Assembly (NCBI GenBank): GCA_020635675.1 | Contig: JACJZJ010000002.1 | Location: 558,001 to 622,000 of the forward strand | DNA: 64,000 bases | DNA from: Flavobacteriales bacterium | GTDB taxonomy: Bacteria > Bacteroidota > Bacteroidia > Flavobacteriales_F > PHOS-HE28 | Reading direction: 5' to 3' | Part shown: positions 41,988 through 52,300 of the stretch, in pieces | Position numbering within the stretch: position 1 is the first letter of the stretch | Layout: each line of letters opens with the position of its first letter | Program-made: the position numbers and the translations under genes | Notes under the pieces: generated by a model | The model's input: only the letters and a program-made list of their open reading frames with translations | The model's database searches: none | What the model was told of the DNA's origin: nothing

Positions 41988-43265
41988 ATGCAGCACGTGG
42001 ATCCGTACATCTTCATCATCGCGGCATCGATCACGGTGATCGCCTCGCACCTGTTCAATCTGCTGGCGCGGCGCACCAATATCCCCAGCGTGTTGATGCT
42101 GATCGGCGTGGGGATCGGGCTGCATTACGCGCTCAGGTATTTCACTGATTACACACCGGGGCCATTGCTCTTCGGGGTCATGAACATCCTGGGGATCGCG
42201 GGATTGATCATGATCGTGTTGGAGGCCGCTCTGGACCTGGAGCTGCGTAGGGACAAGGTGCCGTTGATCCTGAAGGCCTTCGGTGTGTCGCTTTTCTCGT
42301 TGGCCATGACGCTGACGGTCTGTGCATGGATCATCCATAGGTTCATCCTGGACGACTGGTATATCGCGCTGGTCTATGCGACCCCTTTGTCGATCATGAG
42401 CAGTGCCATCGTGCTGCCGAGCGTTTCCGGGCTCGTGCACGAGAAACGGGAGTTCATGGTGTATGAGGCCACCTTTTCGGACATCCTCGGGATCATGCTG
42501 TTCTACTTCCTCGTCGATGATCACACGGGGAAACCGGCCGCCGCCCTTGCCGCGCAGATCACTGGATCCGTGCTGCTCACCATCGTGGTCAGCGTGCTGG
42601 TCAGCGTTGCGGTCGTATGGGTGTTCCAGCGCATCCGAACACGCATCAAGTTCTTCCTGTTGATCGCCGTGTTGATGTTGCTCTATGCCATCGGGAAGAA
42701 GATGAACCTGTCCAGCCTGCTCATCATTCTCGTTTTCGGTCTGATGGTGAAGAACCACGGGCTCTTCTTCAGAGGCACCCTGCACAGGTTGGCGCGACCT
42801 TCGGTCATGCGGGGGATCCTGAACGAGCTGCATTTGATCACGGGTGAGACGTCCTTTCTCGTACGCACGTTCTTTTTCATCGTCTTCGGCATGACAATGG
42901 ACCTCGGTGCGTTGTTCTCTCCCTACGTGGTCCTTGTATCGGCGCTGCTCATCGTGGCCATCTACGGGGTTCGCCTGACCTCCCTATTACCGTTGCACAA
43001 GCGGCACATGATGCCGGAGCTGACGATAGCGCCGCGTGGTCTGGTCACCATCCTGCTGTTCTACAACATTCCTGAACGTTTGACGAGCGAGGCGTTCGAC
43101 AACAACGTGCTCTTCTTCATCATCCTTGCCAGCAACCTGGTCATGATGTTCGGCTTGATCACGACCGGTCAGGGCAAGGACCTGAGCGTCACCGGTCCGG
43201 ACATGCTGCTACCGGACGAACGACAGCTGGCGCAGGAGGTCGACCCCGGGGAACCTGCGTCGTAG
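41988..43265 (+). CDS. Cation/proton antiporter (CPA family)
   Basis: A 425-residue membrane protein with about 12 hydrophobic helices, of the monovalent cation:proton antiporter type. It begins with YIFIIAASITVIASHLFNLL and RTNIPSVLMLIGVGIGL, the usual first two helices with IPxVLxLIxxGI. The middle has the conserved acidic EATFSDILGIMLFYF, equivalent to the ion-binding segment, and PLSIMSSAIVLPS before it. A hydrophilic tail ends the protein. It should exchange Na+ or K+ for protons; ion choice cannot be told. Start ATG 41988. Confidence 0.9.
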   Translation: MQHVDPYIFIIAASITVIASHLFNLLARRTNIPSVLMLIGVGIGLHYALRYFTDYTPGPLLFGVMNILGIAGLIMIVLEAALDLELRRDKVPLILKAFGVSLFSLAMTLTVCAWIIHRFILDDWYIALVYATPLSIMSSAIVLPSVSGLVHEKREFMVYEATFSDILGIMLFYFLVDDHTGKPAAALAAQITGSVLLTIVVSVLVSVAVVWVFQRIRTRIKFFLLIAVLMLLYAIGKKMNLSSLLIILVFGLMVKNHGLFFRGTLHRLARPSVMRGILNELHLITGETSFLVRTFFFIVFGMTMDLGALFSPYVVLVSALLIVAIYGVRLTSLLPLHKRHMMPELTIAPRGLVTILLFYNIPERLTSEAFDNNVLFFIILASNLVMMFGLITTGQGKDLSVTGPDMLLPDERQLAQEVDPGEPAS

Positions 43266-43307
43266 GATCGACGTAGACACGGGGTAGTGAAGCGAAGGAC
43301 CGTTCCC

Positions 43308-43667
43308 ATGCCGCACGTGATCATGATCGAGGACGACGCGCTGGTGCGTCGCCTGCTGCAGCGTCGCCTGGAACAGGCCGGGTGGCGTGTGACCGGACTG
43401 TCGGACGGACGGGACATATTCGAGCGGATGAAGGACGACACCGCTGACCTTATGCTGGTGGACCTGGGCCTCCCATACAGGGATGGACTCTCCGTGGTGG
43501 AGGATCTCCGGGCTCGGGGTCTGCGCATCCCCGTTCTGGTCCTGACCGCATATGACCGACCCTTGCTTTTGGACGCGGTCCGTTCGGTAGGCGCGAACGG
43601 ATTGTTCCAGAAGCCCTGTGACCCGGAGCGCCTTTTGGAAAGGATGCGGGAGTTGCTCGCGGCCTGA
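43308..43667 (+). CDS. Single-domain response regulator
   Basis: A 119-residue CheY-like receiver with no output domain. The acidic pair is in MIEDDALVRRLL, the phospho-acceptor Asp is in LMLVDLGLPYRDG (about residue 52), the Thr is in VLTAYDRP and the Lys is in LFQKPCDP. All active-site residues are present. I chose ATG 43308 rather than the upstream GTG 43287, because the domain starts directly after it. It could work with the orphan kinase at 5.8-9.4 kb or any other kinase; nothing links them here. Confidence 0.92.
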   Translation: MPHVIMIEDDALVRRLLQRRLEQAGWRVTGLSDGRDIFERMKDDTADLMLVDLGLPYRDGLSVVEDLRARGLRIPVLVLTAYDRPLLLDAVRSVGANGLFQKPCDPERLLERMRELLAA

Positions 43668-43674
43668 AGAGGAC

Positions 43675-43682
43675 GATCTTTG
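43675..43682 (+). promoter_or_regulatory. Possible -7 element (GATCTTTG) before the flavoprotein gene
   Basis: One mismatch to TAnnTTTG, 5 bases before the TTG start at 43688, in the 20-base gap after the response regulator. Confidence 0.4.
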
Positions 43683-43687
43683 TCCCC

Positions 43688-44734
43688 TTGTCCGGTCAAC
43701 GACATTCGCATGACGTGCTCATCATCGGTCAGGGTCTGGCCGGTGCGGTGCTGAGCGAGACACTCGCCCAGCGTGGTCTGCGTGTATCGATCTTCGATCT
43801 GCCACAGGACGGACGTGCCTCCTGGATGGCTGCGGGTCTCGTCAATCCGGTCGTGCTGCGCAGGCTCGTGCTCAGTTGGCGGGCGCCTGAGATGCTTGCC
43901 GTGGCCGCGGCGTTCTACAGGGAGCTCGAACTGCGCTACGACACGACCTTCTGGCACCCCATGCCCTTGGTCAAGATCCACCCCAATGGCAAGGAGGCGG
44001 GAGAATGGCGCAACCGGATGAAGGATCCGGAGATCGCACCTTTCATCCAGGAAGGCCCTGTGGACCTTCCCGGTCTTGACCGTCTTGAGAAGGGTTTCGG
44101 TCATGGTGTGGTGCCGCGCGCGGCACGCTTGGACGTCCGTGCCCTGCTCGCAGCGCATCGCTCCCGTTGGTCCGCGGCCGGCGATCTGGAGGAGGCGGTC
44201 GTTCGGCGGGACGAGGTGCGGATGACCACGGAAGGCGTGGAACTGCGTGGCCGCACGGCACCCATGCTGATCCGCTGCGAGGGTCCATTCGCTGATCTGA
44301 AGGGCTTGAGCCCGGTTCGTGGCGAGGGACTGACGGTGCGCATTCCCGGGCTGGGCCTGAAATGCATCGTTCATCGCAGCGTGTTCCTGCTGCCCATGGG
44401 CGAGGACCGTTACCGACTGGGTGCGACCTATGCCTGGCAGGATGTGTGGAGCGGACCCACGGAGGCCGGACGCGTGCAGCTCATGGAGCGACTGGACAGC
44501 CTTGTCGATGGCGAAGTGGAGGTCCTCGAGCATTGGTCGGGGGTGCGTCCTGCCTCCCGTGACCGTCGTCCCATCCTCGGGCGACACGGCACGCATGAAG
44601 CGATATTCAATGGTCTTGGCTCGCGCGGCGTTCTCCTCGCACCTTGGTGCGCTCAACACCTCGCGGCGCATTTGTTGGACGGTGCGGGTCTGGATCCCGA
44701 GGTGGACATCGCCCGGTTCGCCGATCGACCTTGA
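43688..44734 (+). CDS. FAD-dependent oxidoreductase (DAO family)
   Basis: A 348-residue flavoprotein of the D-amino-acid oxidase / glycine oxidase-like group. The dinucleotide-binding motif is VLIIGQGLAGAVLSETLAQR at the N-terminus, ending in the acidic FD. The substrate region has SWMAAGLVNPVVLRR. The C-terminal FAD contact is VRPASRDRRPILGRHGTHEA followed by FNGLGSRGVLLAPW, typical for this family. The start at TTG 43688 fits a promoter-like element 5 bases before it, but a GTG 27 bases further in would also keep the FAD motif. Substrate unknown; oxidation of a small amine is the family norm. It ends 7 bases from the convergent glutamate-synthase-like gene. Confidence 0.86.
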   Translation: MSGQRHSHDVLIIGQGLAGAVLSETLAQRGLRVSIFDLPQDGRASWMAAGLVNPVVLRRLVLSWRAPEMLAVAAAFYRELELRYDTTFWHPMPLVKIHPNGKEAGEWRNRMKDPEIAPFIQEGPVDLPGLDRLEKGFGHGVVPRAARLDVRALLAAHRSRWSAAGDLEEAVVRRDEVRMTTEGVELRGRTAPMLIRCEGPFADLKGLSPVRGEGLTVRIPGLGLKCIVHRSVFLLPMGEDRYRLGATYAWQDVWSGPTEAGRVQLMERLDSLVDGEVEVLEHWSGVRPASRDRRPILGRHGTHEAIFNGLGSRGVLLAPWCAQHLAAHLLDGAGLDPEVDIARFADRP

Positions 44735-44740
44735 GCAAGC

Positions 44741-46267
44741 TCAGCCCATGTGCGCTTCGTCGCTCCGCACGTCGCCCAAGCTGTCGGGGAAGTAGCGATC
44801 CTCAAGGCGCACGAACTCGTCCCCGCGCAGGAACATGTCCATCGCCACCTCGCTGATGTCGTGCTTGCCGGCAGCGGCCATCAGTTCCATGGCGGCGTGC
44901 AGGGTGTTGCGGTGGAACTGGAACACGCGCTCGCTCTTGTCGCCCACGGCCAGTCCCTTCATCAGCATCCTGTCCTGGGTGGCGACGCCCGTGGGGCATT
45001 TGTTGGTGTTGCATCGCAGGGCCTGGATGCACCCCAGCGCGAACATGAAGCCCCGCGCACTGTTGCACAGGTCGGCACCCATCGCCAGCATCTTGAGCAA
45101 CGACGCGGCCGTGAGCACCTTGCCGCTGGCGATCACGCGGATCTCGTCCCGCAGGCCGAAGCGCTTCAGGGTGCGGTGCACGAAGATCAACGCCGGTTCG
45201 ATCGGCATGCCCACGGTGTCGGCGAACTCCAGCGGGGCGGCGCCCGTGCCCCCCTCCGCACCGTCCACCGTGATGAAATCGGGACGTATGCCCTTTTCCT
45301 TCATCACGCGGCAGATCTCCACGAACTCCTCCGTGCGGCCGATGCACAGCTTGAAGCCGACCGGTTTGCCGCCGCTCAGTTCGCGCAGACGCTGGACGAA
45401 GTCGATCAACCCGGCGGCGTCCTGGAACACGCCATGACCCGGTGGTGAGAGCACTGTGGTGTGTGGGGCCACATGCCGGAACCGGGCGATCTCCTCGGTG
45501 TTCTTCGAGGCGGGGAGCACACCGCCGTGACCGGGTTTGGCGCCCTGGGAGATCTTCAGCTCGATCATCTTCACACTGGTGTGCGCGGCCTTTGTACGGA
45601 ACAATTCGGCATCGAATCCGCCGTCCTTGTCCCGGCAACCGAAATACCCCGTGCCGATCTGCCAGACGACATCGCCACCGTGGTGCAGATGGTAGTCGCA
45701 GAGCCCACCCTCGCCGGTGTTGTGGAAGAAGCCGCCCTTCTTCGCGCCGGCGTTCAAGGCGAGCACGGCGTTGGCGCTCAATGCCCCGAAGCTCATGGCC
45801 GAGATGTTCAGCAGGCTCGCCTCGTACGGATGGGCGCACAGGGCACCGCCGATGTGCACGCGGGGTGGTTCCTCTTTCACCGGTGCGGGGTAGATGGAAT
45901 GGCGGATCCCTTCGTACTCCATGGCGTTGATGTCCAGCTGCGTACCGAACGGTGTGGTATCGCTCACATTCTTGGCACGGGTGTAGACCAGTGCGCGTTG
46001 TTGTCGGCTGAAGGGCCGTCCGTCCGTGTGGCGCTCAATGAAGTACTGCTGGATCTCCGGTGCGATGAACTCGAAGAAGTAGCGCAGATAACCCAGCACG
46101 GGGAAGTTCCGCAGGATGGTGTGGCGCGACTGGACGACATCGTACAGGCCGATCGCCAGCAGCGGCACCACCACCACAAAGGCCCAGAGGAAGGCGGGGT
46201 GGAAATATCCGATCACCGCGACCAGCAGCACGACGATCAACGCACCGCGATAGAACAGATGACGCAT
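44741..46267 (-). CDS. FMN-binding glutamate synthase-like protein (stand-alone GltB2 domain)
   Basis: A 508-residue protein with an N-terminal membrane pair (LIVVLLVAVIGYF and FLWAFVVVVPLLAIGL) and a glutamate synthase central/FMN domain (about 95-490). Family marks are LLNISAMSFGALSANAVLAL, GGFFHNTGEGGLCDYHL and LKISQGAKPGHGGVLP. Others are ITVDGAEGGTGAAP, and a Cys-rich RCNTNKCPTGVATQD that supplies Cys for the iron-sulfur cluster. It lacks the amidotransferase (GltB1) domain, so it cannot use glutamine directly as classical GOGAT does; the substrate of these stand-alone forms is not established. I chose ATG 46267 over TTG 46273. It is divergent from the macroglobulin gene. Confidence 0.92.
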   Translation of the reverse strand: MRHLFYRGALIVVLLVAVIGYFHPAFLWAFVVVVPLLAIGLYDVVQSRHTILRNFPVLGYLRYFFEFIAPEIQQYFIERHTDGRPFSRQQRALVYTRAKNVSDTTPFGTQLDINAMEYEGIRHSIYPAPVKEEPPRVHIGGALCAHPYEASLLNISAMSFGALSANAVLALNAGAKKGGFFHNTGEGGLCDYHLHHGGDVVWQIGTGYFGCRDKDGGFDAELFRTKAAHTSVKMIELKISQGAKPGHGGVLPASKNTEEIARFRHVAPHTTVLSPPGHGVFQDAAGLIDFVQRLRELSGGKPVGFKLCIGRTEEFVEICRVMKEKGIRPDFITVDGAEGGTGAAPLEFADTVGMPIEPALIFVHRTLKRFGLRDEIRVIASGKVLTAASLLKMLAMGADLCNSARGFMFALGCIQALRCNTNKCPTGVATQDRMLMKGLAVGDKSERVFQFHRNTLHAAMELMAAAGKHDISEVAMDMFLRGDEFVRLEDRYFPDSLGDVRSDEAHMG

Positions 46268-46286
46268 GGGCAAAGAACTCGGGTCG

Positions 46287-46294
46287 CGAAGTTA
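46287..46294 (-). promoter_or_regulatory. Possible -7 element (TAACTTCG)
   Basis: One mismatch to TAnnTTTG, 19 bases before the ATG of the glutamate-synthase-like gene. Confidence 0.4.
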
Positions 46295-46362
46295 GGGTCG
46301 GGTCATGGGGCGGCCTGATCGCGACGTCGTCGTGCGTGTACCGGTCACCGGATCGATCGAGC

Positions 46363-46370
46363 GAGATTTG
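46363..46370 (+). promoter_or_regulatory. Possible -7 element (GAGATTTG)
   Basis: One mismatch to TAnnTTTG, 3 bases before the chosen macroglobulin ATG 46374; supports that start and a leaderless transcript. Confidence 0.4.
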
Positions 46371-46373
46371 TGC

Positions 46374-49300
46374 ATGTACCGATCGCGAACGAACATCGGA
46401 ACACGGGTCTGGCTCGCAGGAGGCCTGTTGGCCGTGACGTTGATCTCCGGCCTGGGTTGCACCACAAGGCAGGACCTTGCCAAGCCCAACCCTGAAGGGA
46501 AGGACCTGCGCTGGGTCCGTGTCGATAGTCTGGTCGCGAAGGGCCTTTGCGTGAGCGCTGTGGCGGTGATCGATGGGATCCGGAACGATGCGCAGCGGTC
46601 GGGTGACTGGCGGGAGGAGTTCCATGCCTGGATGGCGCATGACCGCTGGTCGGAATATACCGGTGTGGAGCGGGAAAAGTTGATCCAGGAACTGGAGGCG
46701 CGCGAAGGTGAATTGAAAGGATCGGATGACGCGATCCTCCGGTCGCTGCTCCAAAGCGTCATCGCCGAGATCTATTGGTCTGTGTATCAGCAGCAGCGCT
46801 GGCGGATCTTGGAGCGCACGAACACCGCAGGTGATCCGCACGACATGGACACCTGGGGCCAGCGGGTCTTCATGGAACATGTGATCGATGCCTTCCATGC
46901 ATCGCTCGAAGCGCGGGACACGTTGATCACTTTTCCCGCAGGGGACCTCGGCCCGTTGCTGATCATTCCAGGCGATACCGCACGGGGCGCCCGCCTGGCC
47001 GCCATCGGCTTACGTCCCACGCTGTATGATGTGCTGGCCCACCGCGCGCTCGATGTCTTCCTCAACACCGAGACACGTCTCGCGGAACCCGCGTCGAACT
47101 ATCGTGTGGTCTCATCACAGGCGTTCGACCTGTACGATGACTTCGCCAGGCGCCCCCTGCGGCATCCGGACAGCACCGCTTGGGAGTTCCAGGCCATGCG
47201 TCTCTTCAAGGACCTGACGCGTCTCCACCTTTCCGACGATGGTCCCGACGCACTTGTCGACCTTGACCTGAAGCGACTGGCATGGGTGCGCCAACGCAGC
47301 ACGCGCCAGGACCGGGACAGCCTCTACCTGCAAGCCCTGGAAAGGATGCGCACGCGGTTGCCGCACGACAGCGCCTGGGCACGGGTCACCCACGCCCTCG
47401 CGGAGTGGCACGCCGAGGCGGGCAACAACTACCAGCGTCTCGCGGATGATGATTGGAAATGGGAGAAGCGTACGGCCGTGGCCCTCTGCGACAGTGTGAT
47501 CGCACGGTGGCCGGCGAGCTCGGGAGCACGGGATTGCATCGCGCTGCGGGCCCGACTCCGTGCACCGGCGCTCTCGGTGCGAAGCGAAGAAGCCCAGGCC
47601 CCGGAAGACCCCTTCAAGGTTTCGGTGAATTACACGAATTGCGACACGCTTTGGTGGCGGATCCTCGAACGCCCCATCGCCAGCGATGGGGACCCTGGCA
47701 TCGACCAGAACGAAGCGGAACAACTCCTGAAGCAACGTCCGCTGCGTTCAGGTCGGATCGCCATGCCGGACGATGGTGACCTGCAGGCCCATGTCGCAGA
47801 GGTCGGCCTGGACGGGCTTCCCCTTGGACAATACGTCCTGTTCTTCGCCAATATGCAGCGCATGCTCCTACGCGTCGACGTGATCGTGATGCAGCCGTTA
47901 CAGGTGACAGGGTTGGCGCTGGCCGAACGACGGCTGCCGGACAACACCACAGAGCTGCTCGTCCTCGATCGCACCACCGGGCGGCCGCTCGACGATGCGG
48001 TCGTTACATGGCAGGTGCGCGACCGGAACCGGTATGCGGACCGGGAGCACTTCCGATCGGACGGCGATGGCATGGTGCGCGCATCGCTCGGGACCACCCG
48101 CGGGAACGCGCGTTGGCGTATCACGTTCGGCAAGGACGAGCTCTTCACCAACAGCCGCTACTACTGGGAACGGTCGGATCCGCGTCCGCCCGGCCCGCAG
48201 CGCCGTACGTTCTTCTTCACGGACCGATCGATCTACCGGCCGGGACAGACCATCCACTACAAGGGGATCCTCACAGTGAAGGACCAGGGTGATGTGCGCG
48301 TGGAGGCTGGTCGCGCCGCCACGATCACGCTTTACGACGTGAACGGACAGAAGGTCGCCGAGCAGGCCGTGACCGCCGATACCTATGGTTCGTTCAATGG
48401 AAGCTTCACCTCACCGGAGGGCACACTGACCGGGCGGATGCGGATCGCGGAGGAGTTCGGCAGCACATGGGTGCGGGTGGAGGAGTACAAGCGCCCGACC
48501 TTCGAAGTGGTGTTCGGGCCGATCACGGACGCACCGGCGTTGGGTGGCGAGGCGAGCATTGTGGGAACGGCAACAAGCTATGCGGGCGTTCCGCTCGATG
48601 GCGCGACGGTCCGATGGCAGGTGGCCCGCACAGCACGCATGCCCTGGTGGTGCGGGTCGTTCTGGCGGGGGGGCATCCCCTGGGGCGTCGAGACCGAGAT
48701 CGCCCAAGGGGCCGCCGCATGCGATGCCGATGGCCATTTCACGATCACGTTCATCGCCACGCCGGACGTGGCGATCCCGCTGAAGGCCGATCCCCTCTTC
48801 GACTACCGCATCACAGCGGATGTCACGGACATCTCCGGCGAGACCCAGAGCGGTTCGACGACCATGACCGTCGGCACCCAACGCGTGATGATCGACCTGC
48901 CCGACCGCGATGTGTTGGAACGCGACAGTACCGACAGTCTGCACGTGCAGGTGAAGAACCTCAACGGCGTGGTGCGCGACCTGCCCGTGGATGTCCGCAT
49001 CGCGCGGATCCTGCCCCCGACGACGAAGGACGGATCACCGCTGCGTGAACGCCTGTGGGATGTGCCGGACCGGTTCACCATGACCGCCGAAGAACACGCA
49101 GCAAGGTTCCCGCAGGATGTGCGCGCCAACGAGGACGACCCCGCGAACTGGCCGATGGACCGGATGATACTGGAGCGCAAGAACCTCCACGTGGCGCACT
49201 CCGCCTTGGCCCTGAAGGGCATTCGGAACTGGGATGTCGGCGACTACCGCGTCGAGGCGGTGACGCACGACGCGGATGGAAGGACGGTACGGGTGGAAAA

Positions 49301-52300
49301 GCATGTGCATGTGATCGATGCCACGGTGCAGCATACCGGCTTCACCGCGGAAGCGTTCCATGCGGAGCCGCTCATGACCCGCGTGGAGCCTGGCGAGAAG
49401 GCCGTGTTGTTGCTCAGCTCCGCAATGCCGGGAGCGCACGTGCTCATGGACGTGGAGCGCGATGGTCGGGTGGCCGTACATCGGTGGATCACATTGCAAC
49501 AGGGACAACAGCGCGTGGAACTGAACGCCTTGGAGGGTGACCGGGGTGGCTTCGCCGTTCATCTTCTCTGCGCCGAACGCGGCCGGATGCATGTCACCAC
49601 CGTGCCCATCGATGTGCCCTGGACGAACAAGGAGCTGCACGTGGAATGGCTCCGGTTCCGCGACAAGCTGCTGCCGGGCACCGAGGAGGAATGGCGCCTG
49701 CGCATCTCCGGATCGAAGGGCGAGGCCGTGGCGGCGCAATTGCTCACGGCGATGTACGATGCGTCCCTGGACCAGTTCGTGCCGCATGATTGGGCGTTCG
49801 ATATCTGGCCGCATCGCTATACACAAGCCGGTTGGCGGTATACGGAACCGTTCGGCGCGCCTTTCGCGCGCATGCTCTGGCGCGATGGGGCATTGCCTGG
49901 CGATGTGGTCCGACGCTATCCGGAGTTGAACACCTACGGGTTCGTCGGAGCGGGTCTCTGGACGGACAATGCACGGGGATATGACGCTCGGGCGGGCGTG
50001 ATGATGATGGCGGAGAGCACGGCCGAAGTGGCCGGGGACAAGGACGCGGAACGCCCAATGGCATTACCTGCGGCGGCCAACGCGTCGGAAGAGGAGCCAG
50101 CAGCGAAAGAGAGCGCTGCGGCGGTTACCGCTTCCGGCCCACCGCCTGTCGTCCGCCAGGACTTTCGCGAGACCGCCTTCTTCTTTCCCGACCTCCTGAC
50201 CGATCGCGATGGAACACTGATGCTGCGCTTCAAGGTGCCGGACGCGTTGACGCGTTGGAAAGTGCTCGGACTGGCCCACACGCCCGATCTGCGTTCGACC
50301 GTGTTCTCACGCACGACGAACACCCAGCGTCCGCTCATGGTCACGCCGAACCTGCCGCGGTTCCTGCGCGAAGGCGATCGCATCGTGCTCACCGCCAAGA
50401 TCGCGGCCTTGGAGCAACGGGTCGAGGGGCCGGTGATCCTGGAGCTCTTCGATCCGGAGACCAACGCAAGGCTGGATGAGGCCTTTGGTCTGAAGAACGG
50501 CCGGGCCTCGTTCATCGCAGCTCCCGGTGAGAGCGCCGCCGTGCAATGGACGATCACCGTACCGGAGGGCCGCGACCTGGTGGCCGTGCGCATCACGGCG
50601 CGGGGAGGAGGCGGACCCATGGGTGATGCCACGTTGGCCGATGGGGAGGAGCACGTGCTGCCCATTCTCACGGACCGCGTCCTGATCACCGAGAGCCTTC
50701 CCCTGCCCATCAATGGTCCGGGCACGAAGACCTTCACGCTCGAGAAGCTCGGAAAACTCCACCCGAACGATCCGGCGACCTCGACCATCCGGCATCAGCA
50801 GCTCAAGCTCGAGTTCACCCCGAACCCGGCCTGGTATGCCGTGCAGGCGCTTCCGTACTTGATGGAGTTCCCGCATGAATGCGCCGAGCAGGTCTTCAGC
50901 AGGTACTATGCGAACCGACTGGCGGCCCACATCGTGGAGGAACGACCGGCGATCAAGGCGGTCTTCGCCCAATGGAAGGCGGCCGGTGCGGATGCGTTCG
51001 CCGGCGCGTTGGAACGGAACGAGGAGCTGAAAGGCGTGGTGCTCGCGGAGACCCCGTGGGTGATGCAGGCGAAGAACGATCGGGAACGCCGCGATCGGAT
51101 CGGGCTGTTGTTCGACATGGAGCGCATGGCCGGCGAGGAGGAGGGCGCCCTGCGTAAGCTCCGCGCCATGCAACAGGCCGATGGCGGATGGCCCTGGTTC
51201 AAGGGCATGCCGGTATCGCGGATGATCACCCAGCACGTCGTGGCGGGCATGGGCCATCTGGAAAGGCTCGGGGCTTCCGACTTGCGCGGCGATGGCCCCA
51301 CGCAGCAGATGTTGCAGCGGGCGGTGGCCTACCTGGATGATGCCGCGGCCCGGGCCTATGACGAGCTGCTTCGCACGACCACGCCGAAGGAGCGGGAGGA
51401 TCATCGACCCGCGTTCATCGATCTTCAGTACCTCTACGCACGGTCGTTCTTTGCGCGCTGGCCGATCACCGGCAGGGCGCACACGGCCGCGGAGTTCCTG
51501 CGGGAAAGGCTCGCCGACCAGTGGCTCGGCTACGGCTTCCAGGAACAGGCGATGATCGCGATGGTCCTTGCGCGCTCCGGGAACGATGCGGTGGCCCGGG
51601 ACATCATGGCCTCGTTGCGTGAACGCGCCACCGTGGATGACGAGCTCGGCATGTTCTGGAAGGGCTTCACCCCCGGCATGTCCTGGCAGGCCTTTCCCAC
51701 GGAGACCGACGCCCTGCTGATCGAGGCGTTCAACGAAGTGACGCACGATGATGAGGCCGTGCGCCTGCTCCGGTCGCATCTGCTGAAGCTGAAACAGACC
51801 ACCGATTGGGGAACGACCAAGGCGACCGCCGAGGCGTGCTATGCCTTGCTGCTCACCGGGCCGGACCTGCTTTCGTCCACAGCCATGCCCGAGATCGAGG
51901 TGGGCGATCAGCGGATCGCGCCCGATGCACAGGAGGCCGGCACCGGCTACTTCACGCACGTCTGGACCGCGGATTTGATCACGCCGGAGCTGGCCACCGT
52001 GCGCATCACGTCAAAGGACGACCGCGTATCCTGGGGCGCGTTGCACTGGCAGTACGTCCAGCAAATGGACCAGGTGACGCCGCATGAAAGTCCCTTCTCC
52101 ATCCGCAAACAGGCCACGTGGAGGAAACCCACGGACCAGGGCCCCGTGCTAGTTCCGCTCGATGGGAACGTGGTGCTGCATCCCGGCGATGAGCTGACCG
52201 TTCGGATCGAGCTGCGCACCGACCGCTGGCTGGACAACGTGCACATGAAGGACCTGCGGGCGGCCGGTCTCGAACCCATCGAGCGGCTGAGCGGATACCG

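Noticed and set aside
43287..43308. GTG start upstream of the response regulator
   Set aside because: The receiver domain starts directly after ATG 43308. The seven extra codons add nothing recognisable.
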